Of a stretch of 64,000 bases of DNA, positions 49,250-57,449 are shown one piece after another (within the stretch, counting starts at the first letter, position 1; each line of letters opens with the position of its first letter). The stretch is from Micromonospora inositola. GTDB taxonomy: Bacteria > Actinomycetota > Actinomycetes > Mycobacteriales > Micromonosporaceae. The translations under genes and the position numbers were made by a program. The stretch is taken from contig NZ_LT607754.1 of the NCBI RefSeq assembly GCF_900090285.1, positions 6,288,001 to 6,352,000 on the forward strand, read 5' to 3'. Under the pieces are notes generated by a model that made no database searches, was not told the DNA's origin, and was given only the letters and a program-made list of their open reading frames with translations.

Positions 49250-49358
49250 GTCGGCGACCAGCGACATCGAGCTGGACCGGGTGGAGGGGGTGCACGGACC
49301 CCGCCGACTGGAGGTCGTCCTGGTCCCCGACGACACCGCGACCGCATCCGGCCGCTGA
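49245..49358 (+). pseudogene. LutC C-terminal relic
   Basis: In the frame after the LutA relic the sequence reads [20 protein letters not shown] and EVVLV, then a short tail and stop. This is the conserved end of LutC-type LUD-domain proteins. LutB and nearly all of LutC are gone, so two deletions, or one large one, removed about 2 kb between the LutA end and the LutC end. Only about 38 codons remain. Confidence 0.7.
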
Positions 49359-49396
49359 CCGAAGGCACGGCCGGGCCTGGGGCTCCCGGCCGCGCT

Positions 49397-50569
49397 TCAG
49401 ACCCGGTTCTCCGCCAGCCGGCGGACAGCCGAGGCTGCGGCGCCGCGTGCCCAGTCCTCGAAGGTGTGCGGGCGCGTGACGATCCGGCAGCGGCTAGCCG
49501 CGCCGAAGGCGTGCTCGGCATATGCGGCACGCAGGTGTTCCTCGAAGAGGTCGAAGTCGCTCACCGCCTCGCCGCCGATGATGACGAGTTCGGGCCCGGC
49601 GAGGTTCACCAGTGTCGCGATCGCGGTGCCGATCACGGTCGCTGCCTGCTCGAACGTCCGGACGGCGATCGGGTCGCCGCTGTGCGCCAGGTCGACGACC
49701 TCGTCGATCGACAGATCGTTGCCGTGTCCGCGGGAGATCTCGGCGACGATGGCGGGGGTGCCTGCGACCGCCTCGACGCAGCCGCGGCGGCCACAGGGGC
49801 AGATCCGGTCCGGCGAGGTCAGCGGGAGGTGCCCGATCTCGCCCGCGACGCCGTAGGCGCCTTCGACGACCTCGCCGTTGACGTGTAGGCCGCTGCCGAT
49901 GCCGCGGCCGATCGTGACGATCGCGAACGAGGCGGTGCCGACGCCGACGCCGAACCAGTGCTCGCCGATCGTGAGGGCTCGAACGTCGTTCTCGACCAGC
50001 ACGTCGCGGTCGAGGCGGCCGGTCAGGATCTTACCGAGCGGCACATCGATCCAGCCCATGATCGCAGACTCGCGGACGATGCCGCTTTGCGCGTCGACGT
50101 CGCCGGAGACGGTGACCCCGACGGCGCAGATGCGTTCGGCTCGCACGCCGAGCAGGTCTACGAGTTTGGTCGCGGTCGCCTCGATGGCGTCAACGACGAC
50201 GTCGAGCTCGGTGGAGTAGAGCGGGCGCCGGTCGCTGGCGAGGATGCTCGTCGTCAGATCGGTCGCGACGCCGACGATTTCGTCGGCATTGACCTTGATG
50301 CCGACAAAGACCAGCGCATCGGGAACGACCATGAGCGGGTTCGCCGGCCGCCCTGGCTGCCCGTCGCGCTGCGACTCGAGGTGGTCGGAGACGAGGCCGG
50401 CCCCGATGAGCGGTGCGACCGCCTTCGTGACCGCCGCTTGCGAGAGGCCCGTGAGCCGGGCGATGTCGATGCGGCTGATCGGGCCCCGTGTGAGGATGCT
50501 CTTGAAGACCTCGGCCGCCGCCGCGGACGCCCCTCGGAGAAGCGAGACTGCGGCAGCTGCTTCGTTCAT
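49397..50569 (-). CDS. ROK-family regulator associated with the fucosidase gene
   Basis: 390 residues from the ATG at 50569 (GAGGGA upstream). The winged helix (about 20-75, SRIDIARLTGLSQAAVTKAVAPL) is very like that of the ROK protein at 47775. The sensor domain has VENDVRAL, GRGIGSGLHVNG, GVAGEIGHL and the zinc motif CPCGRRGCVE, all intact. It ends FEDWARGAAASAVRRLAENRV, like the PLPFEEWARGAA end of the other copy, so the two share ancestry. It lies downstream of GH95 and a binding-protein relic on the same strand. It probably controls the GH95 promoter at 53685-53717, whose operator differs somewhat from the main set. Confidence 0.9.
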   Translation of the reverse strand: MNEAAAAVSLLRGASAAAAEVFKSILTRGPISRIDIARLTGLSQAAVTKAVAPLIGAGLVSDHLESQRDGQPGRPANPLMVVPDALVFVGIKVNADEIVGVATDLTTSILASDRRPLYSTELDVVVDAIEATATKLVDLLGVRAERICAVGVTVSGDVDAQSGIVRESAIMGWIDVPLGKILTGRLDRDVLVENDVRALTIGEHWFGVGVGTASFAIVTIGRGIGSGLHVNGEVVEGAYGVAGEIGHLPLTSPDRICPCGRRGCVEAVAGTPAIVAEISRGHGNDLSIDEVVDLAHSGDPIAVRTFEQAATVIGTAIATLVNLAGPELVIIGGEAVSDFDLFEEHLRAAYAEHAFGAASRCRIVTRPHTFEDWARGAAASAVRRLAENRV

Positions 50570-50645
50570 TCCGGGATCCCTCTTGGTTCGACGCCGGTCA
50601 GGGCGTGGTCACGCGTCGTTCCGGACACTACGGTGGTCGGCGAGC

Positions 50646-50677
50646 GGGGCGGAACCGGCATGCGCCGACTCCGCCCC
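50646..50677. terminator. Hairpin downstream of binding-protein relic
   Basis: An 8-bp perfect stem (GGGGCGGA / TCCGCCCC) with a self-complementary loop lies 11 nt past the relic's stop codon and 77 nt ahead of the ROK start. It resembles a terminator for the GH95 transcript, leaving ROK under separate control. Confidence 0.5.
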
Positions 50678-50687
50678 GGCATCGGTG

Positions 50688-50961
50688 TTACTCGGCCAGG
50701 ACCTTCTCGGTCTTCGTCGCCATCTCCGGGAACACGTTCTCGTCACGATCGCTGTTGAAGTAGGCCTCGAAGAGGGGCTGCATCGTGTCGGCGGGCTCCT
50801 GGCCGTTGGCCGTCGGCAGCGCCTGGGAGATCTTGACGGTTGATGCTGACCGTGCTGCTGCTGGAGTCGTCGCTGTTCGAGCAGCCGGTGAGCGCTGTGA
50901 CGGTCATGACGACGAGCGCTGGCGCCGATGCGATTCCCTGCGGTTTTACGAGTTTCCTCAC
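50688..50961 (-). pseudogene. ABC substrate-binding lipoprotein, only signal peptide and C-terminus left
   Basis: From the GTG at 50961 the product starts with a lipoprotein signal peptide ending ALTGCSNSDDSSSS. At about 50840 the frame changes, and the remainder reads TVKISQALPTANGQEPADTM and ends EMATKTEKVLAE with a stop at 50688. This is the C-terminus of a sugar-binding protein; about 300 to 400 residues in between are missing. Short imperfect repeats of ACGGTCA/ACCGTCA flank the junction, consistent with a slip or recombination deletion. Together with the permease relic at 53449 it records a second, lost sugar importer. Confidence 0.7.
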
Positions 50962-50983
50962 TATGGGGGGTGGCGGGGCGCCG

Positions 50984-53449
50984 TCACTGACGCTCGGTCG
51001 GACAGTGTGGTGGGTTTGATGTGCTGGCGCGTTCATGCGCTCGGCGGCGAAGGTCGGAGGGCCGGAGCGAGACCTCACCGTGTGCCGGGAGCTCGAGTTC
51101 GAGCAGCCGGTCGCCGTGCTCGACGGCGATCCGGTGCGGGGCGCCGCGAACGTCGCGGATCACGGCGCTCTCGACGGTGCTGTCCGCCCACGTGACGTCG
51201 ACCTCGAGTCCGCCGCGGGCGCGCAACCCCGCTACCCGGCCGCACGGCCATTCCGCAGGCAGTGCGGGCAGCAGCCGGATGCGGCCGTGGTGGCTCTGCA
51301 CGAGCATCTCGGCGATCGCCGCCGTGAACCCGTAATTGCCGTCGATCTGGAAGGGCGGGTGCGTGCTGAACAGGTTCGGCAGGAGACCGCCCCACTCGGA
51401 TCCGTCGACGGGGGCGAGCCTGCGGTGGTCGCGGTCGAATGCGGTGATCGCCTCGAGCAGTAGTGCTCGGGCTTCGGCGGCGTCGCCGAGCCGGGCTCGG
51501 AGCGCGATCTTCCACGCCCACGACCAGCCCATCGCCCCGGGTCCGCGGGCGTCGAGGAAGCGGCGCGCCGCGTCGGCGAGCTCGGGCGTGCGGACGGGGT
51601 CGATGAGATCGAGCGGGTAGAGCGCGACGAGCGGAGACAGGTGCCGATGGTGCGGGTCCTCGTCCGCGACATCCGTCGACCATTCGCGCAGCTGGCCGTC
51701 GGGGCCGGCCTCGAGCTCGGGGAGCCGTTCGAGGGCGGCGGCGAGGTCGCCGTCGAGCGGGTCGTCGAGGCCGAGCACGGCGATGGCCGAGCGGGCGCGC
51801 TCGAACAGCGCTTGGATGAGGGCGATGTCCGTCGTTGTCGAGACGCTGAGCGCTTCGGGCCGTCCATCGGGGCCGACGAACAGGTTCTCGGGCGAGGTCG
51901 AGGGGATGGTGCGCAGTTGGCCGGTCGCAGGGTCGTTGACGAGCCAGTCCAGGCAGAACAGCGCTGCCCCCCGCATGAGCGGCCATACGGTCTGCTCGAG
52001 CAGTTTGAGGTCGCCGGTGAACTCGTAGCGGTCCCAGAGGTTGTGAGTGAGCCAGACGCCGCCCATCATCCAGATCGCCCAGCTCGGGCCGCCGTGACCC
52101 ATGCCGACCGGCAGGCTCCAGCCCCAGAAGTCGCTGTTGTGGTGGGCGACCCAGCCGCGGGCGCCGTAGAGGCGGGCCGCGACGTCGGAGCCGGTGCTCG
52201 CGATTCGCCGCACGAGTGCGGTCAGCGGGTCGGTCGAATCGTCGAGTCCGACCACCGGTGCCGCCCAGTAGTTCATCTGCGTGTTGATGTTGATCGTGTA
52301 GTTGGACGACCACGGCGGTCTGAGCTCGTCGTTCCAGATCCCCTGCAGGTTCGCGGCGGGGTTGCCCGAGCGTGACGACGCTGCGAGCAGGTAGCGGCCG
52401 TACTCGGCGAGCGCGGACGCCCGGAGGCCCTCGTCGTCGCCCTGGAGGATGTCGCGCTCGACGTCCCAGGTGCCGGCGCGCCGACCGCCGATCGCGAAGC
52501 GCGCCCCCGAGGCATGGTCCCGCACGTCCGCGAGGTGCTCGGAAAACCGCTCGTGCGCCGTCTGCCGCAGGGCGGCCGTCGCGTTCGAGCGCGCGCGCTC
52601 CCGGATCTCCTCGCGGGAGGAACTCCGCCAGTCGGCGCCGTCAGGGTCGGCCCACCACAGTCCGGCCCTGCTCGACGTCGAAAGAGCGATCAGCAGCCGG
52701 CTCGCCCCGCGGATCCGCAGGGTCTCGCCGGCGAACCCCTCGGTTCCGTCGCTTCGCACCGCGAGCGCCGCGGCCGCGAAGTGGTCGAAGCCGTCGGCCT
52801 CGAGGGCGAGGTAGCGATGAGCCGGCTCCACCGCCGGTTCGTGCAGGGGGGCACCGTCGACCGGCGCGACCACGTCGAGGGTGATACCGGTCGCGGCGGT
52901 GTCGCGTCCCGCCTCGCGAAGGCGCGCCGACAGGCGTACGTCGACGTCGAGCACCGGACGGTCGGCGAGGTACTCGACGAACAGGCAACCGGCGGGCGCG
53001 GAGACGAAGGTGCGGCGCGTGGCGGTGGCGCCGTCGATCGCGAGCGCTTCGGTCACGTGCGCCTCGTCGAGGTCGAGGATGCGGGCGGGCCGGCCTTTCG
53101 CGATGGCCGCGCCGTGCGTCTCGAGTTCCAGGTCGACGAACGGCAGGAACTCCTGGGAGTACGGGCCCTCGAAACTCATCAGGAGCGCTTCGGCACGTCG
53201 GAGGTCTCCGGCGTCGACCGCCGACCGGATCTCGGCGAGGCGTTCGGGTCCGGCTCCGCCAGCGACGAGATCGGCGAGCGCGTCGGCCGGCCCGTCGGGG
53301 CGGCCAGACCAGATGGTCGCGTCGTTGACCTGGATGCGGGTCTGAGCGCCGCCGAAGACCATCGCGCCGATGCGGCCGTTGCCGAGGGGCGTGGCCTCGA
53401 CCCACTCGCGTGCGGGTTGCCGCCAGGCGAGGCGGAGCGTCTCGGCCAT
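50984..53449 (-). CDS. GH95 alpha-L-fucosidase
   Basis: 821 residues from the ATG at 53449. The reading frame stays open further upstream, but family similarity starts exactly at LAWRQPAREWVEATPLGNGR, and the stop of a permease relic overlaps this ATG (TGATG). The GH95 order is N-terminal beta domain (about 5-270), helical linker, (alpha/alpha)6 barrel with NININTQMNYW and HHNSDFWGW, and a C-terminal beta domain. GH95 enzymes invert and release alpha-1,2-linked L-fucose from galactose. No signal peptide is present, so it acts after uptake. The freed L-fucose would feed the oxidative pathway encoded at 34406-39170. Confidence 0.92.
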   Translation of the reverse strand: MAETLRLAWRQPAREWVEATPLGNGRIGAMVFGGAQTRIQVNDATIWSGRPDGPADALADLVAGGAGPERLAEIRSAVDAGDLRRAEALLMSFEGPYSQEFLPFVDLELETHGAAIAKGRPARILDLDEAHVTEALAIDGATATRRTFVSAPAGCLFVEYLADRPVLDVDVRLSARLREAGRDTAATGITLDVVAPVDGAPLHEPAVEPAHRYLALEADGFDHFAAAALAVRSDGTEGFAGETLRIRGASRLLIALSTSSRAGLWWADPDGADWRSSSREEIRERARSNATAALRQTAHERFSEHLADVRDHASGARFAIGGRRAGTWDVERDILQGDDEGLRASALAEYGRYLLAASSRSGNPAANLQGIWNDELRPPWSSNYTININTQMNYWAAPVVGLDDSTDPLTALVRRIASTGSDVAARLYGARGWVAHHNSDFWGWSLPVGMGHGGPSWAIWMMGGVWLTHNLWDRYEFTGDLKLLEQTVWPLMRGAALFCLDWLVNDPATGQLRTIPSTSPENLFVGPDGRPEALSVSTTTDIALIQALFERARSAIAVLGLDDPLDGDLAAALERLPELEAGPDGQLREWSTDVADEDPHHRHLSPLVALYPLDLIDPVRTPELADAARRFLDARGPGAMGWSWAWKIALRARLGDAAEARALLLEAITAFDRDHRRLAPVDGSEWGGLLPNLFSTHPPFQIDGNYGFTAAIAEMLVQSHHGRIRLLPALPAEWPCGRVAGLRARGGLEVDVTWADSTVESAVIRDVRGAPHRIAVEHGDRLLELELPAHGEVSLRPSDLRRRAHERASTSNPPHCPTERQ

Positions 53450-53568
53450 CACTTGATCCCGGAGAAGCCGATGGAGTTGACGATGCGCCGGCCGAAGACC
53501 ATGAACAGCCCGAGCATCGGCAGGGCCGCGACGAGCGTCGCCGCCATCGCCTGCTGCGGTGGCCGCGT
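53449..53568 (-). pseudogene. ABC sugar permease C-terminal relic
   Basis: In a frame different from GH95 the minus strand reads PPQQAMAATLVAALPMLG, FMVFGRRIVNSIGFSGIK and a stop that overlaps the GH95 start. This is the last membrane helix and end of an LplC/MsmG-type sugar permease. The rest of the gene is gone; upstream sequence up to the promoter is unrelated. The overlap shows that the permease and GH95 were once translationally coupled. Confidence 0.65.
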
Positions 53569-53684
53569 TTCGCGAGCCGTTGTTTCCAAGAGCGCCATTG
53601 GTCTTCCCGCTCCCGCATGTTCGACCTGTCGCGCCGTGCTCGACGGCGAGGTGCCCGATCTCGTCCTTCGCTTGCCGCGACAGC

Positions 53685-53717
53685 GTAAACATGATTAATT
53701 TACGGCGTCAAGTAACC
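53685..53717 (-). promoter_or_regulatory. Putative operator upstream of GH95 and GH36 relic
   Basis: An AT-rich patch between divergent units contains GTAAA-N9-TTTAC (53685-53703) and CGTCAAGTA just beside it. On the minus strand this gives TACTTGACG followed by GTAAAT, a partial match to the regulon operator TACTTGACGAAGTTAAAT. TTGACG would serve as -35, but I cannot place a convincing -10. The different half-sites suggest a second ROK protein (that at 49397) binds here. Confidence 0.45.
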
Positions 53718-53748
53718 TTCCGGTAGCCGTCCACGGAGGCCGTCACCG

Positions 53749-54351
53749 ATGCTTTCCGGCACCGACGCCGTAATCGCCATCCGTGCCGGAGGCACGGCTT
53801 TCATCGTCGAGGTGCACCATCCCACCCCCCGAGTCCTGCACTGGGGAGCGGATCTCGGAGGCCCGACGGACGGCCGCAACGAGGAGCTTCGGCTCACCGC
53901 GGAATCCGCCATCCTCAACAACTCGCCCGACGAACCCAGGGTCCTGTCCGTGTGGCCGAGCGAGTACGACGGCTGGTCGGGCACCACCGCGCAATCGGGG
54001 AACGCGCAGGGGTACGCGACGACCCCGCGGCCAACGCGACCGCGCTCTACGGCACCGTCGCCCGCGACGGCTCGACGGCGTTGTTCACCTGGGTGCGATT
54101 CCAGACCTCCGCCCGGTCAGTCCGGTCGGGTCCGCTTCCCCGGACTCGACCGCACCGCCCGCTACCGGGTCGTCATCCGAGAGGAACTCGGCGCGGCGAG
54201 CCGGCACCAGGGGCGAGACCCCGAGTGGGTAGCCCGCGCCGCCGAACACCCGATCGAACTCTCCGGCGCCGTGCTCGCGGGGGCCGGCGTTCCCATGCCG
54301 ACGCTCAACCCGCAGCAGGCGATGCTCATCGACATCGGAAGGATCTCATGA
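53749..54351 (+). pseudogene. GH36 alpha-galactosidase relic, ends only
   Basis: The start has GGAGG upstream and reads FIVEVHHPTPRVLHWGADLG, the beginning of a GH36 enzyme. After about residue 80 the frame shifts and passes through NATALYGTVARDGSTALFTW, which lies near the C-terminus in GH36. It then returns to the first frame with RFPGLDRTARYRVVIREE and ends LSGAVLAGAGVPMPTLNPQQ and MLIDI. The whole catalytic barrel, about 400 residues, is missing. The stop overlaps the ATG of the SGNH hydrolase gene, so translation coupling of that gene may have been lost or modified. Confidence 0.72.
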
Positions 54352-54956
54352 ACGAGCCGACCATCCTCTTCGCCGGCGACAGCGTCACTGACTGCGGGCG
54401 GCGTGAAGACCCAGCCGGGCTCGGAAACGGGTACGTCCTCCGGATCGCCGAGACCCTGGGGAGCGAGGCGCACTGGCTCAACTGCGGGATCAGCGGCGAC
54501 CGGAGCCGCGACCTCCGCGAAAGGTGGGACCGAGATGTGCTGGCGGCGCGGCCGGCGCTGGTGAGCGTGCTCGTCGGCGTCAACGACACCTGGCGACGCT
54601 ACGACAGCGACGACCCGACCCCGGCGGCCGACTTCGAGGCGAACTACCGCGCGCTGCTCGAGCCACTCGCCGCCGACCGCGTCGGACTCGTGCTCATCGA
54701 GCCCTTCCTGCTCCCGGTGCGGGCGGAGCAGACCGGCTGGCGCGACGACCTCGAACCGAAGATCGCGATCGTGCGGAGCCTCGCGCGGGAGTATGAGGCC
54801 ACGCTCGTGCCGGCGGACACGGCCCTCAACGCCGTCGGCGACGCAGCCGGCCTCGCGCCCGACGGCGTACACCCAAGTCATCGCGGTCACGAGGTGCTTG
54901 CGACGCTGTGGCTGGAACACGCGGCTTCCCAGTTGACGGCGGTGCTCCGACGTTGA
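54348..54956 (+). CDS. SGNH/GDSL-family hydrolase
   Basis: 202 residues. All four SGNH blocks are present: S12 in FAGDSVTD, G50 in NCGISGD, N79 in VGVNDTW and D172/H175 in DGVHPSH. It has no signal peptide. The family removes acyl groups, often acetyl, from sugars or lipids. As it overlaps the GH36 relic and lies in the glycan locus, a role as a carbohydrate esterase is likely. Its start codon overlaps the stop of the relic (ATGA). The sequence after it to 55175 is a convergent gap of about 220 bp in which I see no gene or clear terminator. Confidence 0.88.
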   Translation: MNEPTILFAGDSVTDCGRREDPAGLGNGYVLRIAETLGSEAHWLNCGISGDRSRDLRERWDRDVLAARPALVSVLVGVNDTWRRYDSDDPTPAADFEANYRALLEPLAADRVGLVLIEPFLLPVRAEQTGWRDDLEPKIAIVRSLAREYEATLVPADTALNAVGDAAGLAPDGVHPSHRGHEVLATLWLEHAASQLTAVLRR

Positions 54957-55175
54957 GGTAACGCGCCGCCTCGCCCCATGCCCGAAGCTCGGTGCCCGCG
55001 AAATGATCGGCAGGACAGGGCCTCAGGCCGTGTTTCATTGATGGGCCGGGTCGGGCAGGTTGCGGTCGCCGGCGTGTCCCCCGCGACATCGCGAGCCCAG
55101 GATCCCCGAGACCGCCCCGACGCGTCTTCGGCCACCGGGGTAGCGGAGACGCCGGCGTGGCCTTGTTAGCGGGGG

Positions 55176-57449
55176 CTAGCGGACCACCAGCGTGGCCGTT
55201 GCCTGGTGGACCACCGAGCCGCTGGTGCCCGTGATGAGCATCGTGAATGTGCCGCGCGGAGTCCGGTTGGTGGTGCTCACCCGCAGGGTGGAGGCGCCGG
55301 AGGCGCTGACGGGGTTCGGCGTGAAGCTGGCTGACGAGCCAGCCGGCAGGCCGGCTGTCGACAATGCCACCGCGCCCGTTGACCCGCCGACCGCCGAGGT
55401 CGACACCGTGTAGGTGGCGGTGTGGCCCCGCAGCACGGTCGCCGACGACGGCGAGATGGTCAGCGAGAAGCCCGGTGCCGGGGTGACCACCAGAGTAATC
55501 CCGATCGAGTGGCTGGTCGAGCCGCTCGTACCCGTCACCGTCAGGGCGTACGTCCCCGGCGGCGCCGATCCGGAGGTCCCGATGGTCAGGGTGGCGCTGC
55601 CGGATCCGACGACAACCGACGGCGAGAACGATGCCGTCCTGACCGTATCCGGCACGCCGCCCAGGCTCATCGCAACCGTGCCGGTGAAGCCGTTCAGGCC
55701 GGTGACGCCCATCGTGTAGCAGGCGCTGGAGCCGGCGACGACGCTGGCGGAGGTCGGCGTCGCGGCGAGGCCGAAGTCGGGCGGAGCGGTCACCACCAAC
55801 AGCACCACAGCCGGCCGGCTCAGCCCTCCGCTCGTCGCGGTGAGGGTCAGCGGGTAGGTACCGGCCGCGATCGTGGGCGCGGTGGTGACGGCCACCCGTG
55901 CGGAGCCCGTCCCACCCGCGACGGCGGCAGGGGTGATCGTCCAGGTGGCCTGTGTGCCGGAGAGGCCGCCGAGCGCGAGCGCGACGTCGTCGGCGAAGCC
56001 GTTCACGCCCGCGATGGCGACGGTGTACGTGACACCGCCGCCCGGGACGGTCATCGCTTCGGAAGGCGACGCCATCACACTGAAGTCGGGCGCCGTGGAC
56101 AGCCATTGGTAGGCGGCGAGAGCGTCCACCCGGCCGTACCCGTACGTGTTGTCCGGCCCGAGCTCCCCCAGGTCCACCGCGGTGCTCTCCAGCGCGCCCT
56201 GCTGGCGGTCCGCGTTCAGATCCGGGAACGCGCCGAGCAGCAGGGCGAGCACACCGGCGACGTGCGGCGCGGCCAGCGACGTGCCGGACGCGTCGCGATA
56301 GCCCCCGTACAGGTCGGTGGTCCGAACGCCGACGCCGGGCGCGCTGAGCCGCGGCGCGATCGCCTGGTCACAGGCGGACGGGCCGCGACTGCTCGAGGGA
56401 TCGATGACCCCCGCGTCGTCGGCGGCACCCACGGCGAGGGCTTCCGGGTTGTTGGCCGGGCTGAGCACGGTGGAGGGATCGGGCCCGTAGTTGCCGGCGG
56501 AGAACACCGGCATGATGCCGGCCGCCCGCAGGTTGCGCAGATCGGGCTGGAAGTCGAGGTTGCACCCGCCGATGCTGCCGCTCCACGAGTTGTTGACCAC
56601 GTCGGGCGCGTCGGGCGTGGCCGGGTTGCCGTCCGGGTCGAGCAGCCACTGGAAGCCCAGATGGATCCGCGACGTGGTCGTGCTGCCGCGGTCGTTGAAG
56701 ATCTTCACGGCGATCCACTTCGCGCCCGGCGCGACGCCGATCGACGTGCCCCCCGCCGAACCTCCGACCATCACGCCCATCGTCGCCGTTCCGTGCCCGT
56801 TGACATCGGTCGGAACCGCCGGGTGCTCGCCGTTCGGGTCGTACCAGCTGTTGCTGCCGCCGCGCCAGCTCGCGGCCAGTTCCGGATGGCTGCCGTCCAC
56901 TCCGGTGTCCATCGTAGCTACGACGGTCCCCTGGCCGGTGAGGCCGAGGCTCCACAGCGCCGGGGCGTTGACCGCCTCGACGTTCGGCTCCACGGGCGCG
57001 TCGGCGGTCGACGAGCCGACCGTCGACGGCGGGGCCTGGACTGTACGGTCGGGACCGATCTCGCGCACGTCCGGCCGTGCCGCGAGCTCGGCGATCACCG
57101 ACGGTTGGGCGACGACCGCGACCGCGTTGACCACCCACAGGGGCACCGCGTCAGCCACCAGGCCCTGTGCCCGTCGCCTGGCGAGCAGGCCGAGCACGCC
57201 GGTCTGATCGGCGGCCGCCCGAGCGCGCAGGGCACGCACGAGCGCGACCTGGCGCTGCCGGCGGGACGGCGTCACGACGGTGCTCGGGTTGAGCTGGGAC
57301 CTGAGCACCACGATGGCCTTCACCATTCCGGCGCGTCCCGCGGACGCAGTTGGACCGGCTTCGGCGGGCGACGCCGCGACCGGAAGGCCCGCCGTCGCGG
57401 GGGCCACCAACGCCGTGACGAGAGCGGCCGCCATGACCTTGCGCTTCAT
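55176..57449 (-). CDS. Secreted subtilisin-family (S8) serine protease with three Ig-like repeats
   Basis: 757 residues from the ATG at 57449, which overlaps the copC-copD stop (ATGA). A signal peptide is followed by an inhibitor-I9-like propeptide (about 40-140). The S8 domain has D181 in MDTGVDGSHPEL, H219 in NGHGTATMG, N320 in SAGN and S391 in SGTSLAAPHVAG. From about residue 485, three tandem beta-sandwich repeats of about 90 residues share a pattern starting DFxxxxxP or GFSLTISP and ending LVVT. They probably bind the cell wall or substrates. It is the last gene of the copper cluster, so it may process the exported oxidases (inference). Confidence 0.9.
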   Translation of the reverse strand: MKRKVMAAALVTALVAPATAGLPVAASPAEAGPTASAGRAGMVKAIVVLRSQLNPSTVVTPSRRQRQVALVRALRARAAADQTGVLGLLARRRAQGLVADAVPLWVVNAVAVVAQPSVIAELAARPDVREIGPDRTVQAPPSTVGSSTADAPVEPNVEAVNAPALWSLGLTGQGTVVATMDTGVDGSHPELAASWRGGSNSWYDPNGEHPAVPTDVNGHGTATMGVMVGGSAGGTSIGVAPGAKWIAVKIFNDRGSTTTSRIHLGFQWLLDPDGNPATPDAPDVVNNSWSGSIGGCNLDFQPDLRNLRAAGIMPVFSAGNYGPDPSTVLSPANNPEALAVGAADDAGVIDPSSSRGPSACDQAIAPRLSAPGVGVRTTDLYGGYRDASGTSLAAPHVAGVLALLLGAFPDLNADRQQGALESTAVDLGELGPDNTYGYGRVDALAAYQWLSTAPDFSVMASPSEAMTVPGGGVTYTVAIAGVNGFADDVALALGGLSGTQATWTITPAAVAGGTGSARVAVTTAPTIAAGTYPLTLTATSGGLSRPAVVLLVVTAPPDFGLAATPTSASVVAGSSACYTMGVTGLNGFTGTVAMSLGGVPDTVRTASFSPSVVVGSGSATLTIGTSGSAPPGTYALTVTGTSGSTSHSIGITLVVTPAPGFSLTISPSSATVLRGHTATYTVSTSAVGGSTGAVALSTAGLPAGSSASFTPNPVSASGASTLRVSTTNRTPRGTFTMLITGTSGSVVHQATATLVVR

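Noticed and set aside
53952..54956. 334-codon frame fusing a GH36 fragment to the SGNH hydrolase
   Set aside because: The N-terminal third is a different frame of the GH36 relic. The SGNH protein starts naturally at 54348 with MNEPTILFAGDS.
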